Shown here in pieces: positions 54,032 to 62,253 of a stretch of DNA of 64,000 bases (positions are counted from its first letter, which is position 1; every line of letters starts with the position of its first letter). The stretch is from Halieaceae bacterium UBA5085 (GTDB lineage: Bacteria > Pseudomonadota > Gammaproteobacteria > Pseudomonadales > Halieaceae): positions 1,289 through 65,288 of the forward strand of contig DIAF01000014.1 of assembly GCA_002414665.1 (NCBI GenBank). Reading direction: 5' to 3'. Made by a program: the position numbers and the translations under genes. The notes beneath the pieces are model-generated. The model was not told the origin of the DNA. It ran no database searches and saw nothing but the letters and a program-made list of their open reading frames with translations.

Positions 54032-54664
54032 TTATTCCTCGATGCCGAGCAGGTGAATCTCGAAGACCAGCGCCGTATTCGGCGGAATGGCATCCCCTGC
54101 TCCCTGTTGCCCGTAGGCCAGTTCCGGGGGACAGGCGATCCGCCACTTGTCGCCAATGCGCATCAATTGCAGGGCCTCGGTCCAGCCCGGGATCACCTCG
54201 TGTACGCCAAAGCGCGCCGGCTCGCCGCGCTCCACCGAGCTGTCAAACACGCTACCGTCAATGAAGGTGCCATGGTAATGCGTGACAACGTTGCTGCGCG
54301 GTCCCGGGCTGGCACCCTCTCCCGCTTCCAGCACTTCGTACTGCAGGCCGCTGGCGGTGGTGCTGACCTCCGGACGCTCGGCGTTGGCCTGCATGAACTG
54401 GGCGGCCAGTGCCTCGCGCTTGGCCGCCAGATCAGCTGCGATCGCCTGCTGCTTCGCCTTGATGGCGTCGTAGCTGGGGTTCAGTTCGCCGTCGGCGAGC
54501 AGTGACTGGCGCTCGTTGTACCAGTGCTGCAAACCTGCCATCACGGCACCCAAGTCCAGCCCCGGGAAGTTATTGCGCAGCAGCTGGTCACCAAACTGCA
54601 GGCCGAAGCCATAGCTGACCTTCTGTTCATCGGTGGCCAGTTCGACCTCGGGATGTAGTGACAT
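54032..54664 (-). CDS. FKBP-type peptidyl-prolyl isomerase (FklB/FkpA-like)
   Basis: This 210-residue protein has an N-terminal helical dimerisation region (about 10-95; VSYGFGLQFGDQLLRNNF) and a C-terminal FKBP domain with VVTHYHGTFIDGSVFDSS, VIPGWTEALQLMRIGDKWRI and PPELAYGQQGAGDAIPPNT. No signal peptide is visible, so it is closer to cytoplasmic FklB than to periplasmic FkpA. The ATG at 54664 has a GGAG seven bases upstream; another ATG at 54676 is possible. Confidence 0.9.
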   Translation of the reverse strand: MSLHPEVELATDEQKVSYGFGLQFGDQLLRNNFPGLDLGAVMAGLQHWYNERQSLLADGELNPSYDAIKAKQQAIAADLAAKREALAAQFMQANAERPEVSTTASGLQYEVLEAGEGASPGPRSNVVTHYHGTFIDGSVFDSSVERGEPARFGVHEVIPGWTEALQLMRIGDKWRIACPPELAYGQQGAGDAIPPNTALVFEIHLLGIEE

Positions 54665-54798
54665 GCGGGGCTCCATTCTCGGCTGTGTAAAGGCGCTGAC
54701 CGTAGCATATCCGGGCCCGGGACTGAATTGTCCGCCAGGGATTGCAGCCGCCCCGGACCGCCCCGCAAAAACGCCCCACGGCTGACCGCTGGATCAGC

Positions 54799-55374
54799 CT
54801 ACGGCGATTCACTCACCCGCTGCCGCGCATAGCGCTGGGCCGTCATTTCTGTGTGCCAGACGTCAAAACGCCCGGAGTCCAGATCGTCGTAAGCCTGGAT
54901 AATGGAGTCGTTCACCTCCGGATAGGCTACCTGCCCCCAGGGGCATTCATCCCGGGAAAAAAACCCTGCCGCGAGCGATTCAGGGCCCGGATTCAGCGAT
55001 TCATCGGCGACGCGCGCCCGGAACGCCACGTAGACCTGATTGATAAAAGTGATCGTGCCCATCATGTAAAACGTCAGCGCGGAGGCAGGCAGCACCACGC
55101 CAGACTCCTCGCGCAGCTCACGGGCAGCACCCTCGGCCAGCGTCTCATCCTGTTCGAGAAAACCCCCGGGAATGGCCCACGCCCCGACTTTCGGCGGCAA
55201 TGCCCGCTGCACCCAGAGCAGGCGCTTGCCACAGGCGACGAAGGTCGTGACCACGATCATGGGGTGGTCGTAGTGCAGACGCGCGCAGGCGGTGCAGCGC
55301 CAGTGGTTGCGCAGCTCGCCGCCAACCATGTGCTGTTCCAGCGTTGCGCCACAGTGAGGGCAATAACGGGTCAT
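54799..55374 (-). CDS. Nudix hydrolase with N-terminal zinc ribbon
   Basis: This 191-residue enzyme begins with a four-cysteine ribbon (CPHCG and CTAC). The Nudix box GGFLEQDETLAEGAARELREESGV, given in outline as GxxxxxExxxxxxxREUxEExG, lies near residues 70-93. It hydrolyses a nucleoside diphosphate linked to another group; the ribbon plus Nudix layout recalls NudC-type NADH pyrophosphatases, but it is shorter. It is divergent from cinA. Confidence 0.88.
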   Translation of the reverse strand: MTRYCPHCGATLEQHMVGGELRNHWRCTACARLHYDHPMIVVTTFVACGKRLLWVQRALPPKVGAWAIPGGFLEQDETLAEGAARELREESGVVLPASALTFYMMGTITFINQVYVAFRARVADESLNPGPESLAAGFFSRDECPWGQVAYPEVNDSIIQAYDDLDSGRFDVWHTEMTAQRYARQRVSESP

Positions 55375-55497
55375 CGGCGCAGCGCCCTGTGCGGGCGAAA
55401 GTCTCCTGCCGGATCAAGGAAGACGCAAAAATAGCACTTTGCCTCGACAAAAGCATCGGCACTACACTGTGCGCCTTTCCCTGTGAGGAGTACGGCC

Positions 55498-56781
55498 GTG
55501 CATCGCGACCCCCAGGTGCAGCTTTTGCTCACCGGCAACGAAATCATGAGTGGCGATACCGTCGACTCCAACTCGGCAATGATCGCCCAGCGCCTGGCAG
55601 ACATCGGGCTTGGCATCTACCGCAAGGTCACGGTCGGCGACGACCGGGCATTGCTCTGCCGCGAACTCAGGGCAATAGCCGCCAGCGCGGACGTCCTGAT
55701 CGTCAATGGCGGCCTCGGACCGACGGTGGACGACCTGACGGCCCTGGTACTCGCCGAGGCGGCCGGGGTGCCGCTGCAGGAGCATCCGCAGGCAGTCGCG
55801 CATCTGGAGGCCTGGTGTGCCCAGCGCAACATCCCCCTGGATGCTGCCAACCGCAAGCAGGCACAGCTGCCCGCCGGATCACGCATCCTCGACAACGCCG
55901 TGGGTAGCGCTGTGGGCTTCGAACTGATGCTGGGCGACTGCCGGGTGATGTGCACCCCGGGGGTGCCCGGGGAACTGCGACGCATGCTCGACCAGATCGT
56001 TGCAGATCTCGCGGCTTCACTGGATCGCCCCGCGCAGCGCCATATCCTGCGCCTGCAAACCTTCGGGCTGGGCGAATCCACTGCGCAGCAACTGATTAAC
56101 GATGCCATCCCGGACTGGCCGTCGGCGGTAGCGCTGGGCTTTCGTGCCGGGGCACCGCAAATGGAAATCAAGCTGTCTGTTGCCGATGCCACCGACCTGC
56201 CCCTGCGGGCGGAATGCGAGCAGCGCCTGCGGGGGCTGGTCGGTGACCACATCATCGGCGAGGGTGATATGCGGCTCGCCGCCCGCGTACTGGAACTGCT
56301 CTCCGACCGGGGGGCGACTGTCACCACGGCGGAGTCCTGCACCGGCGGGCTGATAGCCAGCGAGTTGACGCGCATACCCGGCTCATCGCAGGCCTTCCAC
56401 GCCGGCTTTGTGACCTACGCCAACGACATCAAGACGAGTGTGCTGGGCGTTCGCGAGACGACCCTGGAAGCCCACGGCGCGGTAAGCGAGCCCGTCGTGA
56501 GGGAAATGGCCCTGGGTGCCATGGACCGCGCCGGCGCCGACTACGCCATTGCCGTCTCGGGGATTGCCGGCCCGGAGGGCGGCACCGCGGACAAGCCGGT
56601 CGGCACGGTGTGGCTGGCCTGGGGCAGCGCACAGGATTTGCGCACCCGCTGCCTTGTCTGGCCGGTGGAGCGAACCCTGTTCCAGACCATGATCGCTGCG
56701 GCCGGGCTCGATATGCTGCGTCGGCAACTCCTCGGCCTCGACAGCGAGCCGCGTTACTTCGCGCAGCGCCGTGCGCGCTGA
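55498..56781 (+). CDS. cinA: CinA-family protein (MoCF domain plus nicotinamide-nucleotide amidase)
   Basis: This 427-residue two-domain protein has an N-terminal MoaB/MogA-like domain (LLLTGNEIMSGDTVDSNSA, GGLGPTVDDLT) that in relatives cleaves ADP-ribose-type compounds. The C-terminal PncC domain (TTAESCTGGLIASELTRIPGSS, AVSGIAGPEGGT) deamidates NMN to NaMN in NAD recycling. The GTG at 55498, eight bases after GAGGAG, is preferred over the GTG at 55483. It abuts the lipocalin-like gene tail to tail. Confidence 0.92.
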   Translation: MHRDPQVQLLLTGNEIMSGDTVDSNSAMIAQRLADIGLGIYRKVTVGDDRALLCRELRAIAASADVLIVNGGLGPTVDDLTALVLAEAAGVPLQEHPQAVAHLEAWCAQRNIPLDAANRKQAQLPAGSRILDNAVGSAVGFELMLGDCRVMCTPGVPGELRRMLDQIVADLAASLDRPAQRHILRLQTFGLGESTAQQLINDAIPDWPSAVALGFRAGAPQMEIKLSVADATDLPLRAECEQRLRGLVGDHIIGEGDMRLAARVLELLSDRGATVTTAESCTGGLIASELTRIPGSSQAFHAGFVTYANDIKTSVLGVRETTLEAHGAVSEPVVREMALGAMDRAGADYAIAVSGIAGPEGGTADKPVGTVWLAWGSAQDLRTRCLVWPVERTLFQTMIAAAGLDMLRRQLLGLDSEPRYFAQRRAR

Positions 56782-57237
56782 CTAGTCCGCGGCGGGCTGG
56801 GTAGCGGGCGCCCGATGCCAGACGAGGGTGTGGTAGCGCACGGTGCCCGCAGCTTCATCCTTGCCGGTCAGCACCAGGGTCTGGCCATCCAGCTCAGCGT
56901 GGCGCAGTTGCTCGGTACCCGGGAAGTTCGGGTTCAGGCTCTGCGTCACATAGTGCACCACGCTGCCCCTGATCACCCGATAACGCCCCGCATAATGGAA
57001 ATAGCTGCTATACGCGGCGGCGCGCTCGGCATCAGGGACCTTGCGCGGGCTGGCGTCTTCTGGAAGCCGCGCGCGGTCGCGGCGGCTGATGGAGGCGCTC
57101 ATCCAGCCGTCTTCGGTGTACACCAGAAGACCGAGCGGGTCCTCGCCAAAGGGGCTGCTGAAATCGTCCCGCCCCTCGTAACCGATGGACCACGACTCCA
57201 GTTGCCACGCCCCAACCAGTTGCTGCTGTTCAACCAT
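56782..57237 (-). CDS. Lipocalin-like domain protein
   Basis: This 151-residue protein without a signal peptide matches the short lipocalin-like family. It opens with LVGAWQLESWSI, then GLLVYTEDGWMSASISRRDR, and YAGRYRVIRGSVVHYV, the typical strand order of the beta-barrel. Ligand and role are unknown; family members occur near secondary-metabolism and redox genes. It lies 37 bases after pdxH on the same strand. Confidence 0.75.
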   Translation of the reverse strand: MVEQQQLVGAWQLESWSIGYEGRDDFSSPFGEDPLGLLVYTEDGWMSASISRRDRARLPEDASPRKVPDAERAAAYSSYFHYAGRYRVIRGSVVHYVTQSLNPNFPGTEQLRHAELDGQTLVLTGKDEAAGTVRYHTLVWHRAPATQPAAD

Positions 57238-57273
57238 CGCTCTGCCCTACTCCTTGCTCCGTTTGCTGTCTGT

Positions 57274-57909
57274 TCAGGGCTGCAGGCGCTCGATACGCCA
57301 GCCATCGCCCTCACGATAATACCGGAAACGGTCGTGCAGGCGGTGTGCGCCGCCCTGCCAGAATTCGATGCGCTGCGGCACCACCCGGTATCCACCCCAG
57401 AAGTCCGGCACCGGGATATCGCCCTCGGCGAATTTACGCCGCAATGCGTTCATTTGCGACTCCAGCACAGCGCGCGCGGATACGGGACGGCTCTGGCGCG
57501 AGGCCAGCGCTGCGAGCTGGCTTTCACGCGGCCGGCTGAGGAAATAGCGCGCCGACTCCAGCGCCGAAAGGCGCTCCGCCCGCCCGGCAACGATGACCTG
57601 CCGTTCCAGCATATTCCACGGGAACAGCAGTGAAACCAGTGGCTCGCGGCTCATGTCCGCCGCTTTTGCACTACTGTAATTGGTGTAGAACACAAAACCG
57701 CGAGTAGAGACACCCTTTAACAGGACTATCCGTTGCCAGGGTCCACCGTTCTCGTCGATCGTGGCCAGCACCATGGCGGTGGGGTCGGCGATGTTCCCTG
57801 CCACCGCCTGCTGCAGCCAGGTTTCAAACTGGGCAATCGGGCAGGACGCGAGCATCTCGCGCCTGAGACCACCGGCCAGATACTCACGCCGGAATTCTTC
57901 GTAATTCAC
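57274..57909 (-). CDS. pdxH: Pyridoxamine 5'-phosphate oxidase
   Basis: This 211-residue FMN enzyme forms pyridoxal 5'-phosphate from PNP or PMP. It has the canonical PTAMVLATIDENGGPWQRIVLLKG start of the barrel in outline, FYTNYSSAKAADM, SLLFPWNMLERQVIV and the C-terminal signature FWGGYRVVPQRIEFWQGGAHRLHDR. Length is typical (218 in E. coli). It is unrelated in detail to the shorter PPOX-like gene at 48323. Confidence 0.96.
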   Translation of the reverse strand: MNYEEFRREYLAGGLRREMLASCPIAQFETWLQQAVAGNIADPTAMVLATIDENGGPWQRIVLLKGVSTRGFVFYTNYSSAKAADMSREPLVSLLFPWNMLERQVIVAGRAERLSALESARYFLSRPRESQLAALASRQSRPVSARAVLESQMNALRRKFAEGDIPVPDFWGGYRVVPQRIEFWQGGAHRLHDRFRYYREGDGWRIERLQP

Positions 57910-57936
57910 ACTGTGCTTCCCGTAGCCAAGACTGGA

Positions 57937-58242
57937 TTATAGATCATCGGAGGTACTCGGAACGACAGGCGCACGCTGCTGCATGGCAGGTATCTGCGGA
58001 AACGGAAACAGGCGCTGCCAGTGCGTACCAAAATCCTCTGCGGGCGAGCGACAGAAGGCGGCACAGTAGCGCTCGGTCAACAGGGTCGCCAGTTCCGCCT
58101 GGCTCGCGATCTCCAGCAGGACCGCAGCTTCCAGCAAGCCCTCGAGTCGCAGGCGCTGCGCCGGAGGCGCATCGAACCCGTCAGCCAGCTGCGCGAAAAG
58201 CGCGTCGAAACGCAGTTCTATTTCCCTCAGCAGCGTATTCAC
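57937..58242 (-). CDS. Hypothetical 101-residue helical protein
   Basis: This frame has an excellent start: GTG at 58242 with GGAGG seven to eight bases upstream. The product is probably all-helical and slightly acidic (VNTLLREIELRFDALF, RLEGLLEAAVLLEIASQ, LATLLTERYCAAF) with a Pro-rich tail (FPQIPAMQQRAPVVP). No family is recognised. It is co-oriented with pdxH, 27 bases upstream of it, and divergent from ggt. Coding is supported by the ribosome site and a codon pattern like its neighbours. Confidence 0.65.
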   Translation of the reverse strand: MNTLLREIELRFDALFAQLADGFDAPPAQRLRLEGLLEAAVLLEIASQAELATLLTERYCAAFCRSPAEDFGTHWQRLFPFPQIPAMQQRAPVVPSTSDDL

Positions 58243-58336
58243 TAGGGTCCTCCGCCAGCAGTGCAACAGGCTGTGAGTATGCGTTGCCAGCCAAAACAGT
58301 TAAAGTGCGGCCCTTCAGCGTCGGAGACACACACTC

Positions 58337-60076
58337 ATGAAACTGACCCGCTACCTGATCATCCTCCTCGGTATCTGCCTGTTGCCGGCCTCCTTCGCCC
58401 GGGCGCAGGGGGCCGCTGCGGAGACACCGATCATCGACTTCGGCAGCCGCTTTCTGCCCGCGGTGGCGCGTCAGGGCATGGTCGTCGGCCCGGAACGGCT
58501 CGCCGCCGAGATAGGCCTGGACATGCTGCGCCGCGGGGGCAATGCCGTGGACGCGGCAGTCGCCACCGGTTTTGCCCTGGCCGTGAGCTATCCCCGCGCG
58601 GGCAATCTGGGAGGCGGCGGCTTCATGCTGGTTCACCTTGCCGACGGCGACCGGCAAACCCTCATCGACTACCGCGAAACAGCACCGGCGGCCGCCACGC
58701 GTGACCTGTTCCTGAACGACAAGGGCGAGGTCGACCAGCAACGCGCCTATTTCAGCCACAAATCTGCCGGCGTTCCCGGCACTGTCGCCGGCCTGGTGCT
58801 GGCGCAGGCGCGTTACGGCACGCTCCCCCTGCACGAAGTCATGGCGCCCGCGATTGCCCTGGCCCGCGACGGCTTCGAGATATCCTTCGCCCTCAACCAG
58901 GAGATTGCCGCGCGCGCCGAGCGTCTGGCGCTCAACGCCGAGGCGCGCAAGCTGTTTCTGGATACCGAGGGGCGCGCACCCGAGGTCGGCACCACCTGGC
59001 AACAACCCGAACTGGCCCGGACCCTGCAGCACATCGCAGAACAGGGGCGCGACGGTTTCTACACAGGTGAGGTGGCAGAACGCATCGTAGAGGAAATGCA
59101 GGCGGGGGATGGCCTGATCACCGCCGCCGATCTCGCCGGCTACCGGGCGATCGAGCGCGAGCCCGTGCGTGGCCGCTTCCGCGACTTTGAGGTGATCTCC
59201 ACACCGCCGCCCTCCTCCGGAGGCATCCATATCCTCCAGATCCTCAATATACTCGAGGGTTATGACCTGCAAGCCATGGGCCACAACAGCGCTGCCTATA
59301 TCCATCACCTGGCGGAGGCCATGAAACTGGCCTATGCCGACCGCAGCCGCTATCTGGCGGACCCCGATTTCGAGCCCGTGCCAGTGGCGGACCTGACCGA
59401 CAAGGCCTATGCCGAGCGGCAGCGCGCCCTGATCAAGCCGGGCCGCGCCACGCCCTCCTCAGAGGTCTCTCCCGGCCGGGTACTGGTCGACGCCAGCCAC
59501 GACACCACGCACTACACCGTCGCCGACCGCTTTGGCAATGTCGTGAGCAATACCTACACACTGAATTTCAGCTTCGGCTCTCACATCGCCGTGCCGGGTA
59601 CCGGCATGCTGCTGAACAACGAAATGGCCGACTTCGCCGCCAACCCGGGCCAGCCCAATCCCTTCGGACTGGTGGAGGGAGAGGCCAACAGCATCGAAGG
59701 TGGCAAGCGCCCGCTGTCGTCAATGAGCCCGACCATGGTGTTCCGCGACGGCAAGCCGTGGCTGGCAACCGGCAGCCCCGGAGGTAGCCTGATCATCACA
59801 TCGGTACTGCAAACCGTACTCAACGCCATGGCCTTTGATATGAATATCGCCACCGCGGCGGCTGAGCCCCGGGTTCATCACCAATGGCTGCCGGACAAAC
59901 TCGTCGTCGAACAGGGCATCAGCCCGGATACGCTGAACCTGCTGCGCGCCATGGGTCACAATGTGGATGTCGCCGGGCGCACCCTCGGCCGCACCCAGTC
60001 GATCATGCTGGAGCGGGGCTACCTGCTGGGTGCGACCGACCCCCGCAGACCGGGTGGACACGTGGCTGGCTACTGA
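58337..60076 (+). CDS. ggt: Gamma-glutamyltranspeptidase
   Basis: This exported 579-residue Ntn-hydrolase precursor transfers or hydrolyses gamma-glutamyl groups from glutathione. A signal peptide (about 1-24, ending ARA) is followed by the large-subunit motifs GGNAVDAAVATGFAL and GGGGFML. The autocleavage nucleophile is Thr390 in DTTHYTVAD, and LSSMSPTMVF with GSPGGSLI completes the active site. It overlaps the thioesterase gene by seven bases tail to tail. Periplasmic glutathione salvage is likely. Confidence 0.94.
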   Translation: MKLTRYLIILLGICLLPASFARAQGAAAETPIIDFGSRFLPAVARQGMVVGPERLAAEIGLDMLRRGGNAVDAAVATGFALAVSYPRAGNLGGGGFMLVHLADGDRQTLIDYRETAPAAATRDLFLNDKGEVDQQRAYFSHKSAGVPGTVAGLVLAQARYGTLPLHEVMAPAIALARDGFEISFALNQEIAARAERLALNAEARKLFLDTEGRAPEVGTTWQQPELARTLQHIAEQGRDGFYTGEVAERIVEEMQAGDGLITAADLAGYRAIEREPVRGRFRDFEVISTPPPSSGGIHILQILNILEGYDLQAMGHNSAAYIHHLAEAMKLAYADRSRYLADPDFEPVPVADLTDKAYAERQRALIKPGRATPSSEVSPGRVLVDASHDTTHYTVADRFGNVVSNTYTLNFSFGSHIAVPGTGMLLNNEMADFAANPGQPNPFGLVEGEANSIEGGKRPLSSMSPTMVFRDGKPWLATGSPGGSLIITSVLQTVLNAMAFDMNIATAAAEPRVHHQWLPDKLVVEQGISPDTLNLLRAMGHNVDVAGRTLGRTQSIMLERGYLLGATDPRRPGGHVAGY

Positions 60077-60882
60077 GGGCGAGGCACCCGGACTTTGGCC
60101 GTCTGGCGACTGATGGCGACCAGCTTGCCGGCGCTGTCCCAGTACTCGCCATCCTCTTCGACCACACCGTCTGTCAGGTGCCTGGAGAACAGGCGCGCCT
60201 GCAGTGGTCCGGGGGCCGGCAGCCCACGGAGCTGCACCGTGAGCTCCACCGTCGGCACCCAGCCCACCAGACCGATAACATCAAAGACCGGCGGCGGGAA
60301 AGCGTCTGCGAACATCAGCAGGGAGATGGCGTCCGGCGCCGCTCCATCCGCATGCTGCACCCAGCCACGGAACTCGCCCGCCCCGCTCGGCGCTCCGCCG
60401 CGAAACACAGCCGCCGCCTCCACCAGACGAATATCCACGCGCTGCCTGAATTCGAGACTGCTGTCACCGCCCGCAACGCTGTCCTCCCACGCCGGGAATC
60501 CGGGCCGCGGCTCGGCAGACCAGCTGGGGCCCTGCAGACGCTCGAACGTGGTATAGGCCGCTGTCACCACCACCTTCAGCTCACCGTCCTGGTAGAGACG
60601 TGCGCTGGCATGACTGGTATTGCCCCCGGTTCGCAACACCTCCACCTGGATCTCGACAGGGCCCAGCACGGTGGGCGCCAGGTAGAACGCATTGACGGCC
60701 AGCGGATCTTTATGTGGCAGCGCCTCGCTCAGCGCCCGCCCTGCGATGGCCAGCACGTAGCCACCATTGGGTACCGCACCAATACGCCAACCGGTATGCA
60801 ACTCGGCGCTCCAGAGGTTTTCATCGCGGCGCTCGACAGCGGTCTCCCGGGCGAACTGACTGAGCTGGGATGGTTTGGGCAT
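60070..60882 (-). CDS. Acyl-CoA thioesterase family protein (double hotdog, TesB-like)
   Basis: This 270-residue protein has two hotdog halves as in TesB-type thioesterases. The first half contains WRIGAVPNGGYVLAIAGRAL and VEVLRTGGNTSHASARLYQDGE, the second GWVQHADGAAPDAISLLMFADAFPPPVFDVIG in outline. It probably hydrolyses acyl-CoAs of medium length or related thioesters. Catalytic residues of TesB (Asp, Thr, Gln) can be placed only roughly. The start is the ATG at 60882. Confidence 0.82.
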   Translation of the reverse strand: MPKPSQLSQFARETAVERRDENLWSAELHTGWRIGAVPNGGYVLAIAGRALSEALPHKDPLAVNAFYLAPTVLGPVEIQVEVLRTGGNTSHASARLYQDGELKVVVTAAYTTFERLQGPSWSAEPRPGFPAWEDSVAGGDSSLEFRQRVDIRLVEAAAVFRGGAPSGAGEFRGWVQHADGAAPDAISLLMFADAFPPPVFDVIGLVGWVPTVELTVQLRGLPAPGPLQARLFSRHLTDGVVEEDGEYWDSAGKLVAISRQTAKVRVPRPQ

Positions 60883-60940
60883 GACGACTCCGGCATCGGA
60901 TTCACAGGGAAATGCACCAAAACAGGCGCATCCGCGTATT

Positions 60941-60970
60941 TTGTGTGGGGCAACGGTAAATGTATATACT
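60941..60970 (+). promoter_or_regulatory. Candidate sigma-70 promoter of the envelope cluster
   Basis: TTGTGT (60941-60946) and TATACT (60965-60970) are separated by 18 bases, the right geometry for a sigma-70 promoter. They lie 63 bases upstream of the TPR-protein start and in an AT-richer patch. No other promoter-like pair is evident before the three-gene cluster. Confidence 0.45.
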
Positions 60971-60978
60971 TGGATAGT

Positions 60979-61008
60979 GCTTGCCGCCCTTGCAGGGACT
61001 TGGCAAGC
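60979..61008 (+). promoter_or_regulatory. 5' untranslated stem-loop upstream of the TPR protein gene
   Basis: GCTTGCC (60979-60985) pairs with GGCAAGC (61002-61008), and an inner CCCT/AGGG pair closes a TGC loop. The hairpin would start about ten bases into a transcript from the proposed promoter and lies 25 bases before the ATG. No T-run follows, so it could be a leader structure and not a terminator. Confidence 0.4.
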
Positions 61009-61032
61009 GCCTTCGCGATGGTGATCTGTGCC

Positions 61033-62253
61033 ATGAAAGGACTGTATCTTGCGGCGCTCCTGATGGCAGGTGCGCTGGCTGCGGGCCCAGCTCTCGCAGA
61101 CGCTCTACCGGCTACTGGCAGTGCCGCTGCCGACGATGCCCGTGCGTTGGAGCAGCGCCGCGCACTGCAAGCGGCCATCACCGATCTGGAAAGCGAGTAC
61201 GGCGCCTACAGCCCGGTGCTGCCCGAACGACTGTTGAGCCTTGGGCTTGCCCTGCAATCCGAGGGGCGGCATGCAGAGGCGGCTGCCGTATTTAAACGCG
61301 GCACCCACCTGGCGCGGGTCAGCACCGGCCTGTACAGCACCGACCAGCTGCCTCTGCTGGAGTCAGAAATCGTCAGCTTGCAGGCGCTGGGAGACTACCG
61401 CGCCGTCGATGAGCGGCAGCGCTATCTTGACCGCGTTCAAAGCAAGGCTGACCTGACACCTGAACAGCGCGTACGTGGCCTTCTGCAGCAGGGCGATTGG
61501 CAGCGGCAGGCCTTTCTGCTCAGTCTCGACGAAGAGCCCGGCCTGCGCCTGCTGCAGATGTGGGAGTACTATCGGCTGGCGCTGAGCGAAGTGCTTGAGC
61601 GTCAGGGGGAAACATCCCGCGACCTGCTGCCACCGCTGTACGGCATGCTGCAGGCGCAGTACCTTATCGCCGGCTACCGCTGGGCTGAACCCGCTGACGA
61701 CTTTGGCAACGGGTTCAGCGGCAGCAGCACGCGCCCTCTCAGCAACAGTTATCTGCGCGACAATTTCAGCAAGGGTCAGGCGCTGCTCAAGGCCATTTAC
61801 GACCTGGAGCGGCTGCACAGCGATACCGACGCTTCAGCGCCTGCCCGAGCGCGCACCCTGATGGGCGACTGGCTGCTGTTCCATGGCGATCGGGAGGGTG
61901 CGATGGCGGCGTATGCCGAGGCTTTCGCGGAACTTGCCGACGATGCCGCTGCCCAAGCCTTACGCACTGAGCTGTTTGGTGAACCCGTACCCTTGCCGGC
62001 ACTGGAAGGAATCGATGTGCACGGGCCTCTCGCTGTTGAAGGTGATGGGGATATACTGCTGGGGCTTGCCGTGGCGGCCGACGGCAAGGTATCCAACCTT
62101 GAACGGCTGGATGATTCCGGCGAAGCGAACGGACTGGCCAACCGGCTCATGCGGGCGTTGCGCAAGACGCCGTTCCGTCCGCGATTTGATCTCGCTTCCG
62201 GTACCCCGGTAGCAACCGACAACCTGGTTATGGCCTATGACAGTAAACGCTGA
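61033..62253 (+). CDS. Exported TPR-like protein with TonB C-terminal-like end
   Basis: This 406-residue protein has a signal peptide (about 1-22, ending ALA), TPR-like helical repeats (LPERLLSLGLALQSEGRHAEAAAVFKRG near residues 60-90) and a C-terminal module (LGLAVAADGKVSNLERLDDSG, LRKTPFRPRF). The module resembles the V-x-x-D-G-x-V and F-x-P pattern of TonB C-terminal domains. The upstream open frame continues to 59884 but is shadow coding over ggt and the thioesterase gene. The ATG at 61033 gives a proper signal; 61018 is an alternative. First gene of the three-gene cluster; function unknown. Confidence 0.78.
   Translation: MKGLYLAALLMAGALAAGPALADALPATGSAAADDARALEQRRALQAAITDLESEYGAYSPVLPERLLSLGLALQSEGRHAEAAAVFKRGTHLARVSTGLYSTDQLPLLESEIVSLQALGDYRAVDERQRYLDRVQSKADLTPEQRVRGLLQQGDWQRQAFLLSLDEEPGLRLLQMWEYYRLALSEVLERQGETSRDLLPPLYGMLQAQYLIAGYRWAEPADDFGNGFSGSSTRPLSNSYLRDNFSKGQALLKAIYDLERLHSDTDASAPARARTLMGDWLLFHGDREGAMAAYAEAFAELADDAAAQALRTELFGEPVPLPALEGIDVHGPLAVEGDGDILLGLAVAADGKVSNLERLDDSGEANGLANRLMRALRKTPFRPRFDLASGTPVATDNLVMAYDSKR

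Noticed and set aside
59884..61032. N-terminal extension of the TPR protein frame
   Set aside because: It runs through ggt in another frame and antisense to the thioesterase gene; the ATG at 61033 gives a signal peptide.
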